NCBI GenBank assembly: GCA_014084085.1 | Contig: NPFB01000028.1 | Coordinates: 58,949-122,948 of the forward strand | Direction of reading: 5' to 3' | DNA: 64,000 bases | Source of the DNA: Hondaea fermentalgiana | Lineage: Eukaryota; Sar; Bigyra; Thraustochytrida; Thraustochytriidae | In this document: piece after piece, positions 46,997-54,643 of the stretch | Layout: each line of letters opens with the position of its first letter | Numbering within the stretch: the first letter of the stretch is position 1 | Made by a program: the position numbers and the translations under genes | Notes under the pieces: model-generated | The model's input: the letters and a program-made list of their open reading frames with translations, nothing else | What the model was told of the DNA's origin: nothing | Databases searched by the model: none

Positions 46997-47828
46997 TTCG
47001 TGCACGTCTTGCGCGCGTGTTTCTCTTCACTTCTCCAGAAGGAATTTGATGGTGACTAGATGTTTTGCTTCGGTAGTGATGCTCCGCTCCCCAAATTTGT
47101 CTTACTCGACCGCCTGCCTGTCTCTGCCTGCCTCTGCCTGTCTGCCGGCTTGCTTGCTTGCTTGCTTGCTTGCTTATCTGTTTGCTTTTAAAATTGCTTA
47201 GTTGCTTGCGTGTCTGCTTTCAAGACAGTGAGCGATTTGCTTCGCTGTCTCCGTTTTGGGTTCTAAAAATACCCTGTGACAACCATGCAGCAACAATGGA
47301 ACGAGAGAATCTACTGCCAATGACGGCATCTAGGCCTCAAGCAACAAAACACCGCGGTATCTCAAGGCATGATTAGCACCAACAAAGATGAGACTCGAAG
47401 TGCCCTTTTCCAAACGCGGCTACGTGTCGTGTCGGAGATGTTGAATACCCATAACTCGGATTGACACCGTGACACGGACTTGCCGAGTCGAGTCCGAGTC
47501 ATCCGCAAGCGTAACGGCACTGAAGTAAAACAAGGTCGAAAAAGCGAAAAAAGTAGAAAAAAAAAAAAAAAAAAAGGAAATCTTGCCGCGGGTGGAGCAG
47601 CTCGCTCCTCCGGGGATCGCGGTGGCGAGCTGGCCGCAGCTTGCAACCAGGCCAGCGAATCCCAACGCAGCAGATCGGCCGGCCAAGCAGCGTGCGAAGG
47701 AGGCTGCGCTGCTAAGCCGCAGGCTGCCCGCGCGCGCGCGGGAGAGAGAGAGAGGGAGAGACACGTACCGAGAGATTGGCACTGCGCGTCCAGCCAGCCG
47801 TCAACGAGATAGCACAAAGAGGCCCGCC
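46997..47828. other. Divergent promoter region
   Basis: An 832-bp head-to-head spacer with CTGC/CTTGCTTG repeats (47115-47177), an A-run (47557-47575) and GAGA (47740-47760). No gene is seen. Confidence 0.5.
47557..47575. repeat. Poly(A) tract
   Basis: 19 As in the divergent spacer. Such a run alone is not evidence of a retrogene. Confidence 0.8.
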
Positions 47829-47950
47829 ATGAAGGCCGCGACCGCCGCCGGCAAGGCGAACGGGAATGGTCAGAGCGCGGAGCGCTTTGTTCGCCCAATG
47901 CCTGACCAACCATTCGGTACGTTTTAAAGCTAAACTCGTCCATTCGTGTG

Positions 47951-47990
<40 letters not shown>

Positions 47991-49076
47991 TGTGCGTGCG
48001 TGCGCCACCCCTCGAGAGGATGGGATGCTGACGAAGAATGAGTACAATGCGATGCAGGCCTCGAAATTAAGCCAGGTCAACCTCGGACCGTTCGTCTGGA
48101 CGATGGTGATGTCCTGCTCGTCACCGCTGCTTGCCTTGGCGAGACTGTAGGCTCCGCTAAGGATCGAGCTGTCCTGAAGCTCGAGATCCCGGACGCCAAT
48201 GACGAAATCACCATCTGCACACTGGTACCTTGCCACCAAGAGAACGTGGCGCTCGATTTGCCTCTTGCGGCCTCGGAGTTCACGTTTGCAGTTGCTGGGG
48301 CCACGACCACCTCCATCCACATTTTGGGTCGCGTTGTCCTTGACGCTGACGAAGACGAAGCAGACCCTGGCCAGGAAAACGTTCAGCCCAGTCCATATGG
48401 AGACCTCATGTCGAGCCAGCTGATGGGCCAGACCCTCGAAAACCAGGACGATGATGAGGATGATGAGGATGACGAGGACTACAATGATGACGATGACGAA
48501 GAAGGAGACAGCGATGAAGATGACGACGACGACGACGACGAAGGTGACAGCGATGACGACGAGGATGACGACGAGGATGACGACGAGGATGACGACGAGG
48601 AGGAGGATGGCGACGATGGCGACGACGAAGAAAACGAGCTCACGCGCCGCATTCAACAGAGCTTTCCCAACAGGGCTGTCAAAGTTGACGACGCGGATAA
48701 CGAAAGCGACTCGTCCTCTGACAACGCAGACGACACAGCAAAGAAAAGCACGTCCAAGGTGGTAAAGGCACGCAAGGCGGAGAACCAGGCATCTACTGCT
48801 GCAGGGAGCAAGCGTCGGCGCATCGAAGCTGACGAAGAAGCTGCTGAGCTTACGGCGAGCTCTGCACTCGAAAAGGTCGAATCATGGGTCAAGGCCGCCG
48901 AGGGGAAGTCGATGGGCGTTTCCACTCTTGCAGAGCAATTTAACGATACCTTTGGAAAGACCGTCAAGCAGCTGGGATTCAAGAAGACGTTCAAGAAATT
49001 CATCGATGATTCCAAGGTTCTCAAAGTAAGTGGCGACCAGGTCATCTACAAGCGACCCAAAAAGGTTAAACAATAG
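47829..49076 (+). CDS. Nucleoplasmin-like histone chaperone with LOTUS-like C-terminus (one intron)
   Basis: Model join(47829..47916, 48058..49076), 368 aa. The donor is GTACGT and the acceptor GATGCAG; the junction completes PFGLEIKPGQP, the start of the nucleoplasmin-like (NPL) fold (FWGxExKPG in the family). The NPL domain (about 25-115) contains DDGDVLLVTAACLG, VLKLEIPDANDEITICTLVP and a final beta hairpin TTTSIHILGRVVLD; such domains form pentamers that bind histones. A long Asp/Glu tract (about 140-210) follows, typical of histone chaperones. Unlike FKBP39/FKBP53 it has no peptidyl-prolyl isomerase domain. The last 60 residues (VSTLAEQFNDTFGKTVKQLGFKKTFKKFI, then VLKVSGDQVIY) resemble a LOTUS/OST-HTH fold; that is inference. 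Confidence 0.75.
47917..48057 (+). other. Intron of the nucleoplasmin-like gene
   Basis: A 141-bp phase-1 intron starting GTACGT and ending GATGCAG. It contains a TGCG tetranucleotide array (about 47951-48003) and a CTGAC branch-like motif 28 bp before the acceptor. Both reading frames beside it stop if it is not removed. Confidence 0.7.
47951..48003. repeat. GTGC tetranucleotide microsatellite (intronic)
   Basis: Twelve or so GTGC copies inside the 141-bp intron. Confidence 0.9.
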
Positions 49077-49438
49077 TTTGATGATTGCAGCCTGCTACGA
49101 ATTTTTCAAAGCTTTTTTTTTTTTCAAGATTCTCAAGCTGGAAATTCCATGCGCTCGAAACTAAGAATCCTCCGGTGTGAACGGGGCCAGCATCTTAGAA
49201 CAGTAAACTCGTCTAAAATCGAAAAAGAATCTGATGATTTGTGAAACGGCATTCAAGAAGGAACACCCATTCCTGAGTCGTTGGCGACTTTCATTTCGTG
49301 CCTTGGCGCAATCTTCGAAAGACGCATGACAATGCAAAAGGATCAAGGCTCTCAATCGTTTTTTCGCGGATTTAGCCTGCATGATTTTTTGCATGAGCTG
49401 ATTTTTGCTTTATATAATAATAAAAAATCCACGCAAAT
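49077..49438. other. Convergent spacer
   Basis: A 362-bp tail-to-tail spacer with a T-run (49115-49124) and AATAAA at 49419-49424 on the + strand. No gene is seen. Confidence 0.5.
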
Positions 49439-50794
49439 CTACAATGACGAGGAGGGCGCTGTGGCGCTTTCAGCGGCCTCAGAAAGCATATCAGCGACGA
49501 CATTGACTCGGTCTTGTCCCCACACCAACGCCCCAGCGTCACCAACTTGAAAGGTAGGAACCCCGCAGCCACCCTTGTCCTTGAACTCCATGGTATTCCG
49601 CTTAAGCTGTTCCTTGATGCCTTGCTGATCCGCTTGCGAAAAGAGAGTCTCAGCGTCGAAGCCAGCTTTCTCAAGGACCTGGCGCAAGACATCTTTGTCA
49701 CCAACGTTCTTGTTTTGAGTCCAGGCTGCCTGGTAGATGTGCTTTGTCACAGCAGGGTCCGCAATAGCGACTCGAAGGGGAAGAACTGTCCGCAAAGGAA
49801 AGTCGTCCGGAAAACGGAGCGGGACGTTATCGTGGAAGGCGCACCAATCCTGCATGTCGAGTCCACCATAGGCCCGCTTGACAGAAGAAATGGCAAGCAT
49901 GGGCACGTTTGGTGTCCCAATCTCGCGAAAGAGTGCACCAAGGAGAATTGGCTTCATGACGAGGCGTGCGCCATGTACCTCGGCGAGACGAAAGACCTGA
50001 GTGGAACCGAGGAAAGACCACGGGGACGAAAAGTCGTGGTAGAAGTTGAGCACGAGATCTTGCTTGGGAGCCGCGCGAAGCGTTGGCTGCAGACGAAGCG
50101 GCCGTGCAAGAGGATGCTCAGGGGTGACCCCGAGGCGCCGCATGGCAAAGTGAGTGCGATCATTTCCAAAAAAGAGGTTCAAGTCATCGTCGACCTCGAC
50201 AAAGAATGAGGGAACTCCAAAAGCTCCATGACCGGCAGCCCACTCCGTGTTCGCGCGAAGAGTATCCTTGTTCTTTTCATTTTGAATGCGATCCTTGACG
50301 TCATTGATACCATGGTGCTGCGCAATGCTTGCGAGAACGTCTTGCTGCGAGACATCTTTGTTCTCAACCCAGTAGGCGCGAAAGAGAGCATGAGCGAGAG
50401 CGACGCGGGTCCCAGCATCTTCAACAGCACAGAGGAGGCGCTGGGCATCGAGTGATCGAACGGGATGCTTGTCGTTCCTCTTGAAGGGGATTCCACAACG
50501 TTTTAGCTCGCGCTGCAGGTCTTGATCGAGAAGTTGGCGCTTGTTGGCCGGCATCGCGTCAGTCGCGCTCCCCTTTTTGCCCTGAGGTGCCTGGGACAGT
50601 TCATAGAGGCCGCCCAAGAGGACGGGCTTCCATTCGGCTTCAAATGTGGCGCCTTCGCGTGCTGCAGCTTGGGCAGCAGCACGCGTGAGGTCCTCCATGC
50701 GCTGCGAGGCCATGTATGCGAACGGGCAGCACACATCAAAGCAAAACCGCAAGGCGCGAGGCGCCCCCTGTCGAGGAGCCGTAGTTCGACCCAT
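49439..50794 (-). CDS. Tandem DsbA-like / HCCA-isomerase (GST kappa) protein
   Basis: 451 aa with two copies of a DsbA/thioredoxin-fold domain of the 2-hydroxychromene-2-carboxylate isomerase / kappa-class GST superfamily. Copy 1 (about 13-215) starts LRFCFDVCCPFAYMASQRM and has KRNDKHPVRSLDAQR and GVPSFFVEVDDDLNLFFGNDR. Copy 2 (about 240-440) starts LVLNFYHDFSSPWSFLGSTQV, has FPDDFPLRTVLPLR and ends GGCGVPTFQV...VWGQDRVN. Family members act on glutathione conjugates or catalyse aromatic-ring isomerisation. Single-domain proteins of 200-240 aa are the rule, so this is an internal duplication. Copy 1 keeps no Ser at the catalytic entry (CPF), whereas copy 2 does (SPW). ATG at 50794, no targeting peptide. 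Confidence 0.85.
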   Translation of the reverse strand: MGRTTAPRQGAPRALRFCFDVCCPFAYMASQRMEDLTRAAAQAAAREGATFEAEWKPVLLGGLYELSQAPQGKKGSATDAMPANKRQLLDQDLQRELKRCGIPFKRNDKHPVRSLDAQRLLCAVEDAGTRVALAHALFRAYWVENKDVSQQDVLASIAQHHGINDVKDRIQNEKNKDTLRANTEWAAGHGAFGVPSFFVEVDDDLNLFFGNDRTHFAMRRLGVTPEHPLARPLRLQPTLRAAPKQDLVLNFYHDFSSPWSFLGSTQVFRLAEVHGARLVMKPILLGALFREIGTPNVPMLAISSVKRAYGGLDMQDWCAFHDNVPLRFPDDFPLRTVLPLRVAIADPAVTKHIYQAAWTQNKNVGDKDVLRQVLEKAGFDAETLFSQADQQGIKEQLKRNTMEFKDKGGCGVPTFQVGDAGALVWGQDRVNVVADMLSEAAESATAPSSSL

Positions 50795-51210
50795 TGTTGC
50801 GCTCGATGCTGCCTTACGTGGGCGCGCGGAGATATGGAATTGGGCAGGACTTTGAACTTGAACGCCTGAACTCCAGTTGAAGTAACTTATTTTATTTTAC
50901 CTCAACTTGTCCCATCTTGATCGTCGTGATGACACGGATCGTGGTCGGACACACAGACACATTTTCCGTTGGCACCTTGGAAACTTTCGGCACTTTTGGT
51001 CATCGTCGGCGTGGGTGCCAACAACTAGGCCTACAACGATCGCTATATTGTGACCAGCAGCGGCCAGGCAGCAACACCAGCAGCAGCAGCCCGGGCTTGC
51101 TTGCCTGCAGCTGCAGAAAGCGAGCTTGCCTTGGATCCGGGGGGGAAGGACAAGGTGGGGCGGGCGTGCGGACGGGCGGGCGGGCGAGCTAGCAAGCAAG
51201 TAAGCGCACG
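50795..51210. other. Divergent promoter region
   Basis: A 416-bp head-to-head spacer with GGGCGGGC and AGCAAGC repeats (51165-51200) just before the SET start. No gene is seen. Confidence 0.5.
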
Positions 51211-52131
51211 ATGGATGTTCTGGTGGCGTGGCTGGCAGATAACTGTCCGTCTGAGAAGCAGCGCGAGTTGTGGACGCGCGATGGCGCCGTAGAAATGGTG
51301 GCCGACCCAGCGTCCGAGTGCGGCGATCGGGTGCTTCGGGCGAAAGCGGGACTAAAGCGCAATCTCCGACTCCCCGTACCCCCCGCCTGTGTACTCACGC
51401 TCGACATCGTAGAGGCTTCAGATATAGGCAAGGCACTCCGTGGGCTTGACCGCTATACGCTCTTCGCGGTCTTTCTCGTGTACGAGCAAAGGCGTGGTGC
51501 TGCGAGTTTTTGGAAGCCGTATCTAGACGTTCTGCCTCGCGATATCCTCTTTCACCCCATTACCTTTCTGGATCGTCAGGACACGTGTGCCCCGCTCGCT
51601 GCAGCCCTTGCCAACGAAAAGCTTCTCCTGCGCGCTTTGGAATCGCAGCAGGAAAAGCTTCGCGCCGAATTCGATCATGCCAGAGCGCTCATCACTATGC
51701 ACGCCACGACTGACATTCCTGCACTCGGCGAGTGCTTTTCTCAATCAGCACCACTTTTGTACGAAGAGTTTCGGTGGGCCAGTTGCATGGTCATTTCGCG
51801 CGCCTTTAACATGGTTGAACCTAGAAAGGTCATGTGTATGCTACCCTTTGCTGACTCAATGAATCATAATGCTGCAGATCCAACCGTGCAATGGCGTCCT
51901 CGCCTTCCCAAGGGATTCTTTGTAGTGACCATATTGCGCGATCTCTCGCCGGGTGAGGAACTTACGGCAAACTACCATGGCGGTGGGCATGCCGACGGCC
52001 CACGCACGCAAATGGACGACTTACGAAATTATGTCATGTACGGTTTTGTTGAGTCTAATGCTTTTGCGGACGTTCAACAGGCTGCGCTTCTGCAGCCTTC
52101 GGCAGAGCCCGATGCCAAACCCGACATGTAA
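51211..52131 (+). CDS. Second SET-domain methyltransferase (RLSMT/SETD3-like)
   Basis: 306 aa. The SET signature is in PFADSMNHNAADPTVQWRP and the C-SET in LSPGEELTANYHGG...YVMYGFVESNAF. LTLDIVEASDIGKALRGLDRYTLFAVFLVYEQRR fits the helical iSET insert of the Rubisco-LSMT/SETD3/SETD6 group. It is shorter than most members and the N-SET glycine motif is weak. It is not obviously a recent copy of the SET gene at 31868. The histone or non-histone target is unknown. Confidence 0.75.
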   Translation: MDVLVAWLADNCPSEKQRELWTRDGAVEMVADPASECGDRVLRAKAGLKRNLRLPVPPACVLTLDIVEASDIGKALRGLDRYTLFAVFLVYEQRRGAASFWKPYLDVLPRDILFHPITFLDRQDTCAPLAAALANEKLLLRALESQQEKLRAEFDHARALITMHATTDIPALGECFSQSAPLLYEEFRWASCMVISRAFNMVEPRKVMCMLPFADSMNHNAADPTVQWRPRLPKGFFVVTILRDLSPGEELTANYHGGGHADGPRTQMDDLRNYVMYGFVESNAFADVQQAALLQPSAEPDAKPDM

Positions 52132-52879
52132 AAACAGACTTTGTTAATCTCTCAAAGAAGAGAAGAAGAAGAAAAAAAAAAAAAAAAAAAAAAAGATCCG
52201 TTTACACATGTCGGGGCGGCGGGCTCGAACGCAGGGTCGCCCGCTAGGCCGCCGCTGTCTTTCGGAGCCCGCCGGTGGCTGGATGTGATTTTAAAACTTC
52301 TAGTTTGCCCTAAGCTACTAGCATTCACGACATTTTGTAAAAGTAAAGTATAAGTTTGCGCAGCAAATGTTTGGCACGCTGACTAGTGCTTGGCTAAAAA
52401 ACATGATGACATACACACATCACGTGGCGGCTTCGTTTCCTAGAATCTACCAGTTGAGCTTTGCTTTCGAAACGCGCTGCCTCTTCTCAGAAGCCTGCAA
52501 TTACCTGCGCAATAGCAGCTAAGCGTCTGTCTACTACAAGAGAGGAAAAGCTTAGTTCTTGCCGGTCGGATAAGCCCTCTTGATTTTTCGCCAATTTCGT
52601 CCGCGCTCAGCGTCAAGACAATCACACATTAAACACATCCAACTAAAGTCGAGCAACGGGTGCTCGACGTTGCGCAGAAGCTCGGCATTTTCGACGACTG
52701 GTGCAAAGGATTGGGAGGTGACGCAACGCGAGTCGCGCCCGCATCTGACTTGTACGCAAAGAGCTCGGCAGCTCGGTTTTGCAAGGCAAAAACTTAGCAC
52801 CGACACCTTTTGCTCATATATCCACCACCACCACCACCACCACCACCACCACGAGGCCTCGCCTTCAGTCCAGAAGCCA
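52132..52879. other. Spacer with poly(A) and CAC repeats
   Basis: A 748-bp spacer between two + strand genes. It holds an A-run (52172-52194) and a CAC array (about 52822-52851). The CAC array is in frame with the downstream gene but upstream of its first ATG. No second gene is seen. Confidence 0.5.
52822..52851. repeat. CAC trinucleotide repeat
   Basis: Ten CAC copies; in the frame of the downstream gene these would be His10 but there is no ATG upstream. Confidence 0.85.
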
Positions 52880-54289
52880 ATGCTTTCCGAAACAGCGGTT
52901 CGCAGGCTTGCGGCAAAAGCGGCGGCCTCATCTTTGGCCAAGCAAGAGCAATATACAGATTTCCAGGAGCGTAAGGAGATCGCGTCGGGAAGAATACGCA
53001 AGGCACGCGCAAGAACTAATGCTCGTCGTGAGTTGACTCGTGCAAAGTCTCACATTCGTAAACCGAGGGAAGCCTACGGAGACGAGGCTAATGCCAGAAA
53101 CATGGCTCGATTCAAGCGTGGACGCGAAACCAAAGCATTCCTGGCGCAGCGCGCAGCGCTTGCTCCAGAAAATCGCGATTGGGCGACCGTCGTCCACTTC
53201 AACGCTTTCGAAGAGGCCAGAGATCACGAGAGCATGCGTCGAGAGGAGGAATGCCGACGACGAGAGCATCGCGAGGCGTTGGACGAGCAGAACAGGGCCG
53301 CCCAGGTAGCCAAGGACACTGCGAATGAAAAACGCATCGCAGAGGGCGAGGCGCTACGAGCGCAGATTCGCGCTCACGAAAAAGAGGCCCGACGCCTGAA
53401 GGCAGATCAAAAGGTCGAGTTTGCCGCGGCTATCGCGAAAAGACTGCAGCAAGAGAAAGAGTTTGAAAACAAGAGACGCGATCGGCACGCGCGGAAGCTC
53501 GCGCAAGAGCAAAAGGAAGTGGCGCGCATCAAAGCTGAGATTCGACGCGATTGCGAGGCAGCCCTTGCTCGCAAGCAGAAACTAGCGCAAGAGCAAGCGA
53601 TAGTGTCGGCCGAACGAGAGCGGCAAGCCGTGGCGCGAGAGCAGGCGAGGAAACGGGCCATCGAAGCCGAGGTGAAGGCAAACCGAGACTTTGAAGCAAT
53701 GATGGCTGCAAAGGACGCGCAAAGACAAAAGGAGCTCGCCGACATGGAAGCAAAGCAGCGCAGACTCGTGGAGATCGGCCTCCAAACGCAAGCCTCTGTG
53801 GAGGAGCGGCAGCGCGCTGATGAAGAGCGAGCGAAACGCGAACGCGCCGTTTTTGAGGCTGCCCAGGACGCCAAAGCAGCAGCGGCCGCTGCAGCCCAGC
53901 GTCGCCGAAAGGCCGAGATCCTTTCCAGTCTGCAAGATCAGATTCGCGTGCGCGAGGAGACATGGGAAGCCGCAAACAAGGAGCGCTATGCGCAGGGACG
54001 AGCGCTCGTCGCCAATTTTGAGCGTCTTCAGCGGGAGCATCAACGCGCTGCCGCGCAGAAGCGTCAGGCCCAGCTTCGCTACAAGGACGACCTCGTGCAG
54101 CAGGCGCGCCAAGACTTTCTCGCGCGCGCTCGCGAGCTTCGCGGCGCTGGCACCATGTCTGCGACCGAGCAAGCGCTCAACCGCGACCTCTTGCGTCGCG
54201 CGCGGCAAGCGGGTTCGGCTGTCGCCATGCCTTCGCTGGCCCCGCCGCTCGCCATCTCTCCCGTCGCGCCCGAGCGGCGAGCTTGTTGA
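52880..54289 (+). CDS. Long coiled-coil protein, possible ciliary (TPH-like) component
   Basis: 469 aa from the first ATG (52880). Almost the whole chain is a charged heptad-rich helix (Glu/Arg/Lys/Ala, many RRREHREAL- and QERKE-type stretches) from about residue 40 to 440. This resembles trichohyalin/plectin-homology proteins found in axonemes and basal bodies, but I do not recognise a specific member. The segment before the coil (ENRDWATVVHFNAFEEARDH) is less repetitive. The C-terminus is Pro/Ala-rich. Assigning cilia is inference, helped by the MOK kinase and kinesin elsewhere in the window. Confidence 0.6.
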   Translation: MLSETAVRRLAAKAAASSLAKQEQYTDFQERKEIASGRIRKARARTNARRELTRAKSHIRKPREAYGDEANARNMARFKRGRETKAFLAQRAALAPENRDWATVVHFNAFEEARDHESMRREEECRRREHREALDEQNRAAQVAKDTANEKRIAEGEALRAQIRAHEKEARRLKADQKVEFAAAIAKRLQQEKEFENKRRDRHARKLAQEQKEVARIKAEIRRDCEAALARKQKLAQEQAIVSAERERQAVAREQARKRAIEAEVKANRDFEAMMAAKDAQRQKELADMEAKQRRLVEIGLQTQASVEERQRADEERAKRERAVFEAAQDAKAAAAAAAQRRRKAEILSSLQDQIRVREETWEAANKERYAQGRALVANFERLQREHQRAAAQKRQAQLRYKDDLVQQARQDFLARARELRGAGTMSATEQALNRDLLRRARQAGSAVAMPSLAPPLAISPVAPERRAC

Positions 54290-54643
54290 TGCGACGGTGG
54301 CTCGCATTTTCAGGCTTCTGAAGTCTGCAGCAGCAGCTACATCATCGATGCCTGCAGCATCATGGTAAAGGACGATGCACCATCGGCATCAGATCATCGA
54401 AGTCTACGTCCGCCGCGTAGGGCTGCCCGCTCGCTAGCCACGGCGGCGGCGCGGTGGCGCTTGGCACTAGTTCTGCACTAGTTTTTGCACTACGCAGAGT
54501 AGGACCTCCGGCAAGCACTGGCAGGCCGCGAGACGCGGACTCACAGTCACAGGCAGACAGGCAGACAGGCAGACCAGACCAGACCAGACCAGACCAGACC
54601 CGCTTTGAGCGGCTGATGCCGCGGGCCTCGTGGGCACAGGACC
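54290..54643. other. Spacer with CAGAC repeat
   Basis: A 354-bp spacer with an AGACAGGC then AGACC array (about 54553-54600) just before the PPR gene. Confidence 0.5.
54553..54600. repeat. CAGAC/AGACC microsatellite
   Basis: GCAGACAG then six AGACC units immediately upstream of the PPR-SMR ATG. Confidence 0.85.

Noticed and set aside
47557..47575. Poly(A) tract as evidence of a retroposed gene
   Set aside because: No intronless gene copy or target-site duplication beside it; A-runs are common simple repeats here.
52205..52290. tRNA-like sequence with TTCGAGC on the - strand
   Set aside because: The T-stem does not pair around the loop and there is no acceptor stem of seven pairs.
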